A stretch of 58,538 nt of DNA from Levilactobacillus senmaizukei DSM 21775 = NBRC 103853 (GTDB lineage Bacteria; Bacillota; Bacilli; Lactobacillales; Lactobacillaceae). Under the pieces are notes generated by a model, which had not been told where the DNA came from, did not search any database, and worked only from the letters and a program-made list of their open reading frames with translations. Made by a program: the position numbers and the translations under genes. The stretch covers positions 1 through 58,538 of the forward strand of contig NZ_BCWD01000015.1 in NCBI RefSeq assembly GCF_001592085.1, written 5' to 3'. This document shows, one piece after another, positions 1 through 9,167 of the stretch. The number at the start of each line of letters is the position of its first letter. Position 1 is the stretch's first letter.

Positions 1-2
1 CC

Positions 3-2714
3 CTGAGTACCGGATTAATGGGTACGACACTGGTCCATGCGGCCGCAGAACCGGTCATATCCCAGAATTCGGGAAGTAAAGGGGACGCGGGTAAGCCGGT
101 AGTACCCGCAAGTACTGGCGACGATGACCCGCAGGCTAATCAGAATAGTAAAAATAGCGGTGACCCATTGACTGACGATAAAGAACAATCTGGTGATGGG
201 ACTGGCGACCTGGCTGACAAGAATGGCTCGGCGGCTGAAAAAGTCACGCCAGTTACCGTGAATGCCAAATATCAGCGTAGGACCCGGGCGCTGGACATTC
301 CGGCGGCACCCACCCCCAACGCCGACGTGACCCCGACACCCGATGCCACGGGCGCGGACACGGCGGGACTTCAGTATGCCCTTAACAGTGACCAGACTGC
401 CTATACGGTAACGGGTTACACGGGCGATGCGACGGCGATCACCATTCCGGAACAATTTGAAAACCTTAATGTCACGGCGATTGCCGATAAGGCGTTTGCT
501 AATGGCAACTTAACTAGCGTGATTATCGGGGATAAAGTGGGCACCATTGGTGCGAGCGCCTTTGCCAATAACAAGTTAACCAGTCTGACCATCGGTAACG
601 AGGTTCAAGTGATCGGGGCCTCCGCATTTGAAAACAATCTATTGGAAACTATCGACTTCCGAGCTAATCAGACGGGTAGCGGTTGGCTTTGGAAGATTGG
701 TGCGGCGGCCTTTAAGGGTAACCAGTTGAAAGGGACGTTGACGCTGCCGGTTGGAGTAGCAGAGATCGATACAGCTGCATTTGAGAATAACTTATTAGAA
801 TCAATTGATTTCAAGGGTGTTCAAGCGGGAAGTACATCACTCTGGGACATTGATACGGCGGCTTTTAAAAACAATCGGTTAAAAGGCATCTTAAAGTTAC
901 CAGCTGGAGTTAAGAACATTGGTGATTCTGCCTTCGAAGGCAGTGATCAGGAAGCAATCACCGAAAATCAGTTAACCGGTGTCGATTTTGGTGTGCGCCC
1001 ACTTAATGATGGGAAGAATCTCGACCTAACCATCGGTGTTGACAGTTTTAATTATAATGCCTTGACGAGCATTGCCTTGCCTGATGGCACGACCACGGTG
1101 AAAGACACAGCCTTTGCCAACAACCACCTCGTCACGGCAACGTTGGGAACGGATCTGACTACCATTGGCAATGGGGCATTCCAGAATAACCTGTTACAGA
1201 CCATTACGATTCCTAAAAATGTTGACCCGATTGGTAATTCGGCATTTGCTAATAATCAGCTGACCGAAGTGACCTTTTTAGATGGCAGACTAGACACCAT
1301 TGGGGTTGGAGCGTTTGAAGAGAATCACATCACTAGTCTAAAAATTCCTGACAGCGTCAGGATCATTCAAGGATCTGCCTTTACAGAGAATCCGCAATTA
1401 ACCAGTCTGGAACTGGGTAATCATGTGGATACGATCGGAGCCGCTGCTTTTGCTGGCGATGCGATTAGCGGTAATCTAACTTTTCCTGACTCCGTGAGAG
1501 TCATTGGGAATACGGCTTTTGCCGGTAACCAATTGACGGGGGTCACGTTCGGTAATCAACACAGCTCTAAGCTGGAGACCATCGGTTCGGCCGCCTTTGT
1601 GGGCAACCCTGGCCTGACCGGTGAGCTGGTCATTCCCGATCAGGTTAATTTTATCAACGCTGGGGCGTTCTCAGGGGACGCCTTGACCGGGATTGACTTC
1701 GGCAAGAGTACCGGGACCATTGGCAATGGTGCCTTCGCCAATAATAAACTGGTTGGGACCTTAACGTTGTCCGATGGCATTGAGCACATCAATAGTGCCG
1801 CTTTTCAAAATAACGCACTGACTGGCTTGAAGCTGGGACAGGCCTTAATGACCATTTTAGGCGAGGCCTTTGCTGGCAATCAGATTGCTGGTGACTTGGT
1901 CATTCCGTCCAAGGTGACCACGATTGGTGAGCAGTCCTTTACCGGTAATCAATTATCCCGGTTGACGCTCGGTGATAGCGTCGCAACCATTGGGACGTCG
2001 GCCTTCGCCGATAATGCCTTGGTCGGGGATGTCTTGCCGGATGATGATACCAGCGCTGAGCACGGGTTAACGATTCCCGCCAGTGTGACCTCGATTGGCA
2101 AAACGGCCTTTGCCGACAACGCTCTCGTTGGCGTCACCTTTGCCGGAACCGTCGATTCGATCGACAACGAGGCCTTCGCCGGCAACAACCTGCAGAAAAT
2201 TCAGGCGGCCGATCCCGTTACCCACCTGGGTGATCAGGCCTTTGCTGATCAACAAACCCTCACCGCCATGGTGGGTCATGCCAGCGATCAGCTGACGGGC
2301 GTCAAGACGGCCATCGCGGCGGCCTTGAAACTACGGAACTTCTCCCTCACGGATCCGATGGTCTTTACCCATAACGGGACACCGTTAAGCTATGATTCCA
2401 CCACGGATCGGTTGACCTTACCCAGCGGGTTTACCGGAACCAGTCTGGTCTTGACCTTGAGCTCGGGGACCACCGGGCAGGCCACCGATCACTCCGGTAA
2501 CTATGGGGTTAATCAGTTAACCCTTAAATGGACGGACCCAAGTAGCGGTGGTAGTTCTGGGACAACTGATCCGGTGTCGCCGGATCAGCCCACGCCGCCA
2601 ACTATCCCGGTCATTCCGGGGAAGACGCCAACGGCCCAACCAATCCCAAGCAGAAGAGGGGCACCCATCGTTCGCCAAGGTCGCCGCAGACTCGGCAACC
2701 ATGGACGCCATTGA
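3..2714 (+). CDS. Leucine-rich-repeat (LRR_5/BspA-like) cell-surface protein, 5'-partial and frameshifted at the 3' end
   Basis: The reading frame is open to the left edge. The residues before the ATG at 18 (LSTGL, then MGTTLVHAAAE) look like the hydrophobic core and cleavage site of a signal peptide, so the true start lies outside the window. After an Asp/Thr/Pro-rich linker of about 110 residues come about 25 copies of a roughly 23-residue repeat of the type TIGxxAFxxNxLTxVxxP, typical of LRR_5/BspA surface proteins. A short beta-type domain (about residues 770-850) and a Pro-rich wall-spanning stretch follow. The frame then runs into an Arg-rich tail (QGRRRLGNHGRH) with no sorting signal; the anchor is in another frame (2642-2938). 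As read, the protein would be secreted but not sortase-anchored. A role in adhesion is inferred from the family; no ligand is evident. Confidence 0.85.
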   Translation: MSTGLMGTTLVHAAAEPVISQNSGSKGDAGKPVVPASTGDDDPQANQNSKNSGDPLTDDKEQSGDGTGDLADKNGSAAEKVTPVTVNAKYQRRTRALDIPAAPTPNADVTPTPDATGADTAGLQYALNSDQTAYTVTGYTGDATAITIPEQFENLNVTAIADKAFANGNLTSVIIGDKVGTIGASAFANNKLTSLTIGNEVQVIGASAFENNLLETIDFRANQTGSGWLWKIGAAAFKGNQLKGTLTLPVGVAEIDTAAFENNLLESIDFKGVQAGSTSLWDIDTAAFKNNRLKGILKLPAGVKNIGDSAFEGSDQEAITENQLTGVDFGVRPLNDGKNLDLTIGVDSFNYNALTSIALPDGTTTVKDTAFANNHLVTATLGTDLTTIGNGAFQNNLLQTITIPKNVDPIGNSAFANNQLTEVTFLDGRLDTIGVGAFEENHITSLKIPDSVRIIQGSAFTENPQLTSLELGNHVDTIGAAAFAGDAISGNLTFPDSVRVIGNTAFAGNQLTGVTFGNQHSSKLETIGSAAFVGNPGLTGELVIPDQVNFINAGAFSGDALTGIDFGKSTGTIGNGAFANNKLVGTLTLSDGIEHINSAAFQNNALTGLKLGQALMTILGEAFAGNQIAGDLVIPSKVTTIGEQSFTGNQLSRLTLGDSVATIGTSAFADNALVGDVLPDDDTSAEHGLTIPASVTSIGKTAFADNALVGVTFAGTVDSIDNEAFAGNNLQKIQAADPVTHLGDQAFADQQTLTAMVGHASDQLTGVKTAIAAALKLRNFSLTDPMVFTHNGTPLSYDSTTDRLTLPSGFTGTSLVLTLSSGTTGQATDHSGNYGVNQLTLKWTDPSSGGSSGTTDPVSPDQPTPPTIPVIPGKTPTAQPIPSRRGAPIVRQGRRRLGNHGRH

Positions 2715-2938
2715 AGGCGTATGGCCGTTCAGGAGTCAAAGCGAACGGCTGGACTTATCGTGAAGGGATCCAACCGGGCCTAACGAGGCAACCGGGTCAT
2801 TCGGTGGCTGGTCAACGTCCAACGGCTACTGATTTGCCCCAAACCAACGACTCGACGACCGGTTGGTCTTGGATTGGGGCCATGCTCCTGACGATCCTGA
2901 GTTGGTTGGGACTGGCTAATCACCGGCGTCAAGGGTAA
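2642..2938 (+). pseudogene. Detached LPQTND wall-anchor segment of the upstream surface protein
   Basis: In the frame one base behind the LRR gene, the sequence reads on from about 2642 as a basic, Pro/Gln/Thr-rich wall spacer. It then has LPQTND, a hydrophobic segment (WIGAMLLTILSWLGLA) and a positive tail (NHRRQG) before a stop at 2936-2938. This is a complete sortase sorting signal of the lactobacillar LPQTxE type, with Asp replacing Glu. It has no start codon or ribosome-binding site of its own that would make sense, so I read it as the true C-terminus of the LRR gene, separated by a one-base deletion (or two-base insertion) near 2590-2710. A sequencing error, a real null allele or programmed -1 frameshifting are all possible. 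I see no classical slippery heptamer or obvious homopolymer. Confidence 0.75.
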
Positions 2939-2956
2939 GGATTTCACCTAAATTCA

Positions 2957-2985
2957 TTGACAAGCCTGAGCCAGACGACTATTAT
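2957..2985 (+). promoter_or_regulatory. Promoter of the glyQS T-box transcript
   Basis: TTGACA (2957-2962) and TATTAT (2980-2985) are separated by exactly 17 bases, a near-consensus sigma-70 promoter. It lies just after the stop of the anchor segment, so transcription would begin near 2992 and produce the T-box leader. Confidence 0.8.
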
Positions 2986-2991
2986 GAAAAA

Positions 2992-3210
2992 CAGTTAAAT
3001 AAGTCGATTATGATGAATGAAAAACACAGCGATTATTTTCAGCGAATCCGGGATAGTGTTAGCCGGGTAGTGATTTCTGTGGGTTGGCACATTCGGAGTC
3101 GTTTCCAATAAAGCTGCTAGTCCATGGACTAGAAGTAGGGTGGAACCGCGAAATTAAAACTTCGTCCCTACGTGAATTTGCCTCGGTGAATTCTCGTAGG
3201 GACTTTTTTT
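2992..3210 (+). ncRNA. Glycine T-box leader with terminator/antiterminator
   Basis: This fills the 338-base gap between the surface protein and glyQ. The conserved T-box AGGGTGGAACCGCG is at 3137-3150. It is followed by a strong terminator: GTCCCTACG (3164-3172), CGTAGGGAC (3195-3203), then seven T. The Stem I region (about 3040-3100) holds a GGC triplet (3086-3088) in the context TTGGCACAT followed by GGAG, matching the glycine specifier position. In known T-boxes, uncharged tRNA-Gly pairs with the specifier and with the UGGA bulge, which favours the antiterminator and glyQS expression. I have not modelled Stem I pairing, so the specifier call is less certain than the element itself. Confidence 0.93.
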
Positions 3211-3276
3211 GCGCTTATTTATTCATTAGGTTAGCGACATTGACTGAATCACATCTTTTGAGGAGGAAACGCACCC

Positions 3277-4200
3277 ATGACAGAAAAACTGTCCATGCAA
3301 GCAATCATCTTAAAGTTACAACAGTATTGGTCCGCCCAGGGCTGCATGCTGATGCAAGCTTACGATACAGAAAAAGGGGCCGGTACCATGAGCCCTTACA
3401 CCTTCCTACGGGCGATTGGACCAGAGCCTTGGAACGCCGCCTACGTTGAGCCATCTCGGCGACCAGCCGACGGGCGTTACGGGGAAAACCCTAACCGGTT
3501 ATACCAACATCATCAATTCCAAGTGGTCATGAAGCCTTCACCAGACAACATTCAGGAACTTTACCTGAACAGTCTGCAAGAGTTAGGTATCGACCCACTT
3601 GAACATGATATTCGCTTCGTTGAAGATAACTGGGAAAACCCATCCATGGGTTGTGCCGGTGTTGGTTGGGAAGTTTGGTTGGACGGGATGGAAATCAGCC
3701 AGTTCACCTACTTCCAAGTCGTTGGGGGGATGGAAGTTGATCCTGTGACCTCCGAAATCACCTACGGCTTGGAACGGCTAGCATCCTACGTTCAAGACGT
3801 GAACTCCGTCTTTGATCTGGAATGGGCCGATGGGGTTAAGTACGGGGATATCTTCAAGGAACCCGAGTATGAACACTCCAAGTACAGTTTCGAAGAAAGC
3901 AATCAAGCCATGTTATTACGGCACTTCGATGAGTATGAAGATGAAGCCAAGAAACAAATTGCTAACGGCTTGGTTCACCCGGCCTACGATTATGTTTTGA
4001 AGTGCAGTCACACCTTTAACCTGCTGGATGCTCGTGGGGCCGTTTCCGTTACAGAACGGGCCGGCTACCTTTCACGGATTCGGAATATGGCCCGGGCTAT
4101 TGCTAAGGCCTTCGTTGCCGAACGGAAGAAGCGCGGGTTCCCATTAATCAAAGATGACCAGGTACGACAAGCATTATTAGCGGACGAGGAGGCCAAATAA
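3277..4200 (+). CDS. glyQ: Glycyl-tRNA synthetase alpha subunit
   Basis: This is the catalytic alpha subunit of the heterotetrameric (alpha2beta2) bacterial glycyl-tRNA synthetase, which charges tRNA-Gly in the cytoplasm. The 307-residue length is normal. Recognisable family blocks include [20 protein letters not shown] near residue 45 and [20 protein letters not shown] near residue 120, together with [13 protein letters not shown]. The ATG at 3277 follows a good Shine-Dalgarno (GAGGAGG) and the T-box terminator. Its stop codon shares one base with the glyS start (TAATG at 4198-4202), so the subunits are probably translationally coupled. Expression should respond to glycine-tRNA charging through the leader. 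Confidence 0.98.
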   Translation: MTEKLSMQAIILKLQQYWSAQGCMLMQAYDTEKGAGTMSPYTFLRAIGPEPWNAAYVEPSRRPADGRYGENPNRLYQHHQFQVVMKPSPDNIQELYLNSLQELGIDPLEHDIRFVEDNWENPSMGCAGVGWEVWLDGMEISQFTYFQVVGGMEVDPVTSEITYGLERLASYVQDVNSVFDLEWADGVKYGDIFKEPEYEHSKYSFEESNQAMLLRHFDEYEDEAKKQIANGLVHPAYDYVLKCSHTFNLLDARGAVSVTERAGYLSRIRNMARAIAKAFVAERKKRGFPLIKDDQVRQALLADEEAK

Positions 4201-6275
4201 TGGCACACACATTTTTACTAGAAATCGGTTTGGAAGAAATGCCAGCCCACGTGGTTACACCGGCCATCAAGCAGTTGGTTAAGCGGACCGCGGATTACTT
4301 AAAAGAACAGCGCGTGGCTTACGATGACATCAAGCCATTCTCAACCCCACGTCGGTTGGCCCTGTTGATCAGTGGCTTGGCCGATAAGCAAGACGATATC
4401 AGCGAATCCGTTAAGGGTCCGGCCAAGAAGATTGCTCAGGATGCGGATGGTAACTGGAGCAAGGCCGCCATCGGGTTTACTCGAGGCCAAGGTCTCACGC
4501 CAGACGATATTACCTTTAAGGAAATCAAAGGGACCGAATACGTTTATGTCGACAAGTTCATTGCCGGTGAACCCGTTGCCGCCGTTCTGGCAGGGCTAAA
4601 GGACGTGATTACCGCGATGACGTTCCCAACCATGATGAAGTGGGGCGCCCATCACTTTGAATACATCCGACCAATCCGTTGGTTAGTGGCCTTACTAGAT
4701 GCTGACGTCATTCCCTTTAGCATCCTGGACGTGACGACCGACCGCAATACTCGCGGCCATCGTTTCCTCGGCAAGGACATCGAGCTGAAGCAGGCGGGCG
4801 ATTACGAAGCCGACCTGACCAGTCAATTTGTCATTGCCGATGCCGACAAGCGTAAGGCCTTGATCAAGACGCAAATCGACAAGATTGCCACGGATAACCA
4901 GTGGACGGTCAATGTCGATGCTGGCCTCTTGGAAGAGGTTAACAACTTGGTTGAATGGCCAACGGCCTTTGCCGGGAGCTTTGACGAAAAGTACCTGACC
5001 ATTCCGGAAGAAGTGTTGATCACCTCAATGCGGGATCATCAACGGTTCTTCTATGCGCGGGATACTAGCGGCAAGTTATTGCCTAACTTCATCTCCGTTC
5101 GTAACGGGAACGATCATGACTTGCAAAACGTGGTTGCCGGGAACGAAAAGGTTCTGACGGCGCGGTTGGAAGATGCCATGTTCTTCTACACCGAAGACCA
5201 ACACAAGACGATTGCCGATTACGTTGAACGGTTGAAGTCGGTTAGCTTCCATGACAAGATCAGTACCATGGCTGAAAAGATGGCCCGGGTGACGGCCATT
5301 GTGGGTGTCTTAGCCAAGCATTTTGACTTAAACGATGCCCAGACGAAGGCGGCTTTGCGTGCCAGTGAAATCTACAAGTTTGACCTGGTTACCGGGATGG
5401 TCGGTGAATTCGCCGAACTTCAAGGGGTTATGGGTGAGAAGTATGCCCTGCTTGAAGGCGAAGATCCTGCCGTTGCCCAAGCCATTCGCGAACATTACGA
5501 ACCAATCTCTGCCGATGGCGCCTTGCCAGCTTCCGTGCCCGGTGCCGTCCTGGCATTGGCCGACAAGCTCGACAGTATCCTGACGTTCTTCGCCGCCGGA
5601 ATGATTCCTAGTGGTTCCAACGACCCTTACGCCCTGCGTCGCCAGGCAACGGGGATTGTGCGGATTGCTCGCGACCAACAGTGGTCTCTGCCAGTCGCTG
5701 ACTTGGCACGGGATGCCATTGCCGCCGAAACGGCCGCTAACGTGGCACCAGACCTGGACCAAACGGCCCAAGTCGAAGCGCTAGTCAACTTTGTTAAGGA
5801 CCGGATTCGGAAGATCTTGCGTTCCAGCAAGCAACGACACGATATTATTGCCGCCGTTACCGAAGGTTCCAGCAGTGACGTCTTGCAGATCTTCACGGCG
5901 GCCAATATCTTGGCGAGCCACGCCGATGACGCCAACTTTAAGGATGTCATTGAATCCCTGACGCGGGTCATCCGGTTGGCCCAGAAGGCGCCAGCCGAAT
6001 TGGCTACGGCCAAGGTTAATCCCGAACTGTTTAATAACGACAGTGAAGGGGCCTTGGACCAAGGCGTCGCCAAGGTCGCTGCGGCTGCCGATCAGGGCTT
6101 AGATGCGTTGTACGCCAGCCTGGCTGACATTCAACCAACGATTGCGGCTTACTTTGAAGCCACGATGGTGATGGACAAGGATGAAGCCGTTAAGAACAAC
6201 CGGCTTACGGAACTCAGTCATTTGGCTCAGTTAGCGCTGACCTTGGGTGACCTGGACCAGTTAGTCGTCAAGTAG
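4200..6275 (+). CDS. glyS: Glycyl-tRNA synthetase beta subunit
   Basis: This is the tRNA-binding beta subunit of glycyl-tRNA synthetase, 691 residues, the usual size. It opens with the family signature [15 protein letters not shown], carries [17 protein letters not shown] near residue 155, and ends in the alpha-helical DALR-like anticodon-binding region containing [10 protein letters not shown]. It partners GlyQ, whose stop codon it overlaps. The pair ends at a strong intrinsic terminator at 6313-6338, so it forms its own transcription unit. Confidence 0.98.
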   Translation: MAHTFLLEIGLEEMPAHVVTPAIKQLVKRTADYLKEQRVAYDDIKPFSTPRRLALLISGLADKQDDISESVKGPAKKIAQDADGNWSKAAIGFTRGQGLTPDDITFKEIKGTEYVYVDKFIAGEPVAAVLAGLKDVITAMTFPTMMKWGAHHFEYIRPIRWLVALLDADVIPFSILDVTTDRNTRGHRFLGKDIELKQAGDYEADLTSQFVIADADKRKALIKTQIDKIATDNQWTVNVDAGLLEEVNNLVEWPTAFAGSFDEKYLTIPEEVLITSMRDHQRFFYARDTSGKLLPNFISVRNGNDHDLQNVVAGNEKVLTARLEDAMFFYTEDQHKTIADYVERLKSVSFHDKISTMAEKMARVTAIVGVLAKHFDLNDAQTKAALRASEIYKFDLVTGMVGEFAELQGVMGEKYALLEGEDPAVAQAIREHYEPISADGALPASVPGAVLALADKLDSILTFFAAGMIPSGSNDPYALRRQATGIVRIARDQQWSLPVADLARDAIAAETAANVAPDLDQTAQVEALVNFVKDRIRKILRSSKQRHDIIAAVTEGSSSDVLQIFTAANILASHADDANFKDVIESLTRVIRLAQKAPAELATAKVNPELFNNDSEGALDQGVAKVAAAADQGLDALYASLADIQPTIAAYFEATMVMDKDEAVKNNRLTELSHLAQLALTLGDLDQLVVK

Positions 6276-6312
6276 CCGTTATTTCATTAAATTGATTAAT
6301 AAGTTAGCGAGA

Positions 6313-6338
6313 GTCTGGGATTAATCCCAGACTTTTTT
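6313..6338 (+). terminator. Intrinsic terminator of glyQS
   Basis: A perfect 20-base palindrome (GTCTGGGATT paired with AATCCCAGAC, 6313-6332) is followed directly by six T. Confidence 0.9.
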
Positions 6339-6391
6339 ATTAGGGCATCAGCTTTTATCGTTAAGGAATTAACCGATGGACGCAGTGCGGA

Positions 6392-6458
6392 TCGATTGAA
6401 AAATTTCGAGCGTGAGGCCATGCTCACGATAATTGATGGGGACTGTCAGTTCAATCGA
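6392..6458 (+). promoter_or_regulatory. Structured leader ahead of the SdpI-like gene
   Basis: Two 9-base arms, TCGATTGAA (6392-6400) and TTCAATCGA (6450-6458), are perfect inverted repeats. They enclose a second perfect hairpin, CGTGAG (6411-6416) with CTCACG (6423-6428). The Shine-Dalgarno of the next gene (GAGGG, about 6463-6467) begins 5 bases after the outer stem. The nested arrangement resembles a regulatory RNA leader or a protein-binding dyad. I do not recognise a known riboswitch class. Confidence 0.5.
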
Positions 6459-6477
6459 GCAAGAGGGATGATTGAGA

Positions 6478-7086
6478 ATGTTTAAAACGAAGATGTCTGC
6501 TAAGTGGCAGTGGGGAATTCGAATCCTGAATCTTGGCCTCTTAGCGTTAATCGATCTGTTTCAGCGGTTGTCGGTGCGATTCGGGACGGTTCAGCCGGCG
6601 CGCACGGTAACCAGTCTCTTGTGGTTTACGTTGATCGCGTTGGTGACGATCAGTCTGCCGGTGATTATTCCTAGCAGCCTTAGGGCGCGGCTAGCGGAAT
6701 CGGTTCAAACGGAGCTGCCCTTTGACTTAAACGTCGTGTTATTCTTATACAGTCTTATTTTTCTCATTTGGCCAACGGCCTTATTGACAACCCGGCAACC
6801 ACATCAAGTGGGCGTTGTCGTCATGATCTTTCTGTCGATTATTGCCGCCATCTTGCCTTACGTTCCTCGTAATCACCTGGTCGGCATTCGGATCCCTTGG
6901 ACCTACAACTCGCCGGTTATTTGGCACAAGGTGAATGTGCTTGGCGGGCAGGTTATGTTAGTCGTTTCGTTGTTGAGTCTCTTAGCCTTGGGCATCAACC
7001 AATCTTGGTTTATCGCTATCCTAACGATTGGCACTGTGGTGCTGGTGGGAACGACCATTTGGTATGCCTACGAGTTAGCCAAGTGA
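6478..7086 (+). CDS. SdpI/YhfL-like integral membrane protein
   Basis: About 202 residues with six probable membrane segments. Near residue 140 it carries the SdpI-family signature: an NHLVGIRIPWTYNSP block, then WHKVNVLGGQ. In Bacillus, SdpI gives immunity to the SdpC toxin and acts in signal transduction; many lactobacillar relatives have no known partner. No sdpC-like toxin gene or SdpR-like ArsR regulator is visible nearby, so immunity is only one possibility. I place the start at the ATG at 6478, ten bases after GAGGG. A TTG at 6472 is the alternative. It occupies the space between glyS and dnaG where many Firmicutes have yqfL. Confidence 0.7.
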   Translation: MFKTKMSAKWQWGIRILNLGLLALIDLFQRLSVRFGTVQPARTVTSLLWFTLIALVTISLPVIIPSSLRARLAESVQTELPFDLNVVLFLYSLIFLIWPTALLTTRQPHQVGVVVMIFLSIIAAILPYVPRNHLVGIRIPWTYNSPVIWHKVNVLGGQVMLVVSLLSLLALGINQSWFIAILTIGTVVLVGTTIWYAYELAK

Positions 7087-7169
7087 CCGATTAAAATTTG
7101 CAAAAAAATAGTAGCCAAATCATCGTAAAATACCCGGCATTTTTCTCCCGGAACCGCGAGGCCTAAGTG

Positions 7170-7197
7170 TTGACACCGGCTGTAATAGGAGTAGTAT
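7170..7197 (+). promoter_or_regulatory. Candidate promoter of dnaG-rpoD
   Basis: TTGACA (7170-7175) with a 16-base spacer to TAGTAT (7192-7197). It lies upstream of the dnaG leader hairpin and is the best promoter-like sequence in the gap. Confidence 0.5.
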
Positions 7198-7233
7198 GTA
7201 TAGTGTATTTTTACGCACGTAGGCCAATTAAAG

Positions 7234-7268
7234 AGTCGCACTTTTCGGGATTCCGGGGTGCGACTTTT
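7234..7268 (+). terminator. Terminator-like hairpin within the dnaG leader
   Basis: AGTCGCAC (7234-7241) pairs perfectly with GTGCGACT (7258-7265), followed by a short T run (7265-7268). It lies between the candidate promoter at 7170 and the dnaG start. It could be a weak terminator for the upstream gene or an attenuator of the dnaG-rpoD transcript. Confidence 0.55.
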
Positions 7269-7312
7269 CATAGCTTTTAGCGCGATGGAGCTCACGGTAA
7301 GGGAGTGATGGT

Positions 7313-9151
7313 TTGGCAAAGATACCCGAAGACGTGATTGAAACGGTTCGAACGGCGACCAACATTGCTGATGTGGTTGGCCAATATGTTCAGCTTAAGA
7401 AGTCCGGTAAGAATTTGTTTGGACTCTGTCCGTTTCACGAGGAACGGACGCCATCATTTTCAGTAGCGGAAGATAAACAAATTTTTCATTGTTTTAGTTG
7501 CGGCCGTGGGGGCAACGTGTTTAAGTTCTTAATGGAACTCGAACACGTGAACTTTCCAGAAGCCGTGGTCAAGGTTGCTGACTTTAGTCACGTTGACCTG
7601 GCCAGCGAATATCGGCAAGACGCTAATGGTCCTGCCGTGGATTCCAAGACTGGCCAGCTGATTGACCTGCAGGAACAGGCGGCAAAGCTGTATCATCATA
7701 TCCTGGTGAATACCGAGATGGGTGAGTCGGCATTAACCTATCTGCACGATCGGGGCCTCACGGATGCAACCATTGAGACCTATCAGTTGGGATTCGCCCC
7801 GGCCAAACGATTATTGAAGCCGTTCTTTGACGGTCGGGATGCGGATTATCAGCTGTTACGACAGTCGGGCTTGTTCATTGAGAACGCTGACGGCGAGCTC
7901 AGGGACCGATTTACCGAACGGGTCATGTTTCCCTTGCGGAATGCTAGCGGCCATGTCGCGGCCTTCTCAGGGCGTTTGTTACAGGTCACGGATGGCCAAC
8001 CGAAGTATTTAAACAGTCCGGAGACGGCTTTGTTTAACAAGAGTCGATTGTTGTTCAATTTTGATTTGGCTCGTCCGGCGATTCGGCAACACGGCGAGGT
8101 GACGTTGTTTGAAGGCTACATGGACGTCATTTCCGCCGCCCAGGCCGGCGTTCAAAATGGGATTGCTTCCATGGGGACCAGCCTGACGACCGAACAGATT
8201 TATGCGATCGAACGGACGACGGATAAGCTCAACGTATGTTACGATGGTGATGAGCCCGGTCAACGGGCTATCGCTCGGGCCTTAACCTTGCTAGGCCAGC
8301 ATAGTCATTTACAGTTGAGTGTCATCCAGTTACCCGAGGGGCAAGACCCCGACGAGTATCGGCGGGCTAACGGTGACGAGGCCTTTCGGCAGATGTTGCA
8401 AACGGCCAAGGAAACCCCAATTCGGTTTCATCTACGGTACTTGCGGCGTAATCGCGCCCTGGATACCGACAGCGAACGACTGGACTACCTGCAGCAGATC
8501 ATGCCGCTCTTGGCCCAGGTGAAGGAGCCGGTTGAACTGGATCTGTATTTGAATCAACTGGCCAGCGAGTTTCAGTTGGACAAGTCAGCATTGCTGGCTC
8601 AGCTCAAGCAAACGCAGCGAACTTCCGCGGCTGAGCAAGAGCGGCAGCGCCCGGCGCAGACACCAACTCGTCAGGAACAGCCGGTGATGGTTCATCAGCA
8701 GCAACGGCCGTTGAATCGGCTAGAACGGGCCGAACGAGGGCTCCTCTACCGGTTATTACATGACCGGAACGTGTGGGCTCGCGTGAGCGCGGTTCCCGAC
8801 TTTTGCTTTGTGCATGATGACTATCAGGTCATTTACACGCTAGCTCAAGGGTACTTTCAAACGCATCAGGTCTATCAGAGTGCTCAGTTCACTGATTTTA
8901 TTCAGGAGGACCGCTTGCAGCAACTGGTGATTGACTTGGAAACCATGAACATGACGGCGGCCGTAACCGAACGCGAGATTGACGATTATCTCGCGGTAAT
9001 TATGACCGACGCACCGGTGGAAGAGCAGCTCCGACAAAAGAAGAATCAATTGGCAGAAGCCTCACGATTGGGTAATGCCGAACAACAACAGCAATTAGTG
9101 ATTGAAATTGTTCGCTTAGAGCAACAACGCCAGGCGAACAAGCAAGTTTAA
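7313..9151 (+). CDS. dnaG: DNA primase
   Basis: Synthesises RNA primers at the replication fork. The 612-residue protein starts with a CHC2 zinc-binding domain ([13 protein letters not shown] at about 39-51, then [10 protein letters not shown]). A TOPRIM catalytic core follows ([11 protein letters not shown] near 265, then CYDGDEPGQ near 305 with its metal-binding acidic residues). A helical C-terminal domain of about 130 residues should contact DnaB helicase. The start is a TTG at 7313 behind GGGAGTGATGG; no ATG gives the conserved N-terminus. rpoD follows 16 bases after the stop, so the two share a transcript, as in the macromolecular-synthesis operon of other bacteria. Confidence 0.97.
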   Translation: MAKIPEDVIETVRTATNIADVVGQYVQLKKSGKNLFGLCPFHEERTPSFSVAEDKQIFHCFSCGRGGNVFKFLMELEHVNFPEAVVKVADFSHVDLASEYRQDANGPAVDSKTGQLIDLQEQAAKLYHHILVNTEMGESALTYLHDRGLTDATIETYQLGFAPAKRLLKPFFDGRDADYQLLRQSGLFIENADGELRDRFTERVMFPLRNASGHVAAFSGRLLQVTDGQPKYLNSPETALFNKSRLLFNFDLARPAIRQHGEVTLFEGYMDVISAAQAGVQNGIASMGTSLTTEQIYAIERTTDKLNVCYDGDEPGQRAIARALTLLGQHSHLQLSVIQLPEGQDPDEYRRANGDEAFRQMLQTAKETPIRFHLRYLRRNRALDTDSERLDYLQQIMPLLAQVKEPVELDLYLNQLASEFQLDKSALLAQLKQTQRTSAAEQERQRPAQTPTRQEQPVMVHQQQRPLNRLERAERGLLYRLLHDRNVWARVSAVPDFCFVHDDYQVIYTLAQGYFQTHQVYQSAQFTDFIQEDRLQQLVIDLETMNMTAAVTEREIDDYLAVIMTDAPVEEQLRQKKNQLAEASRLGNAEQQQQLVIEIVRLEQQRQANKQV

Positions 9152-9167
9152 TCTAGGGGGTATTTTG

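Noticed and set aside
15-455. Long minus-strand open frames opposite coding genes (for example 15-455, 5328-5771, 5627-6073, 17568-18116, 41488-42012)
   Set aside because: They lie wholly opposite well-supported genes, have no convincing ribosome-binding sites and show no recognisable domains; they are by-products of codon bias on the other strand.
480-2280. Tandem repeats in the LRR gene as a DNA repeat array or CRISPR
   Set aside because: The repeats exist at protein level (about 23 residues) but are diverged at DNA level and lack uniform spacers; no CRISPR array is present anywhere in the window.
2548-2763. Third-frame open stretch at the end of the LRR gene
   Set aside because: It encodes no wall spacer or sorting signal; the frame starting near 2642 continues the protein far better.
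3084-3449. Open frame reading through the T-box leader into glyQ
   Set aside because: It crosses the T-box and its terminator and overlaps glyQ out of frame; the RNA element explains the sequence.
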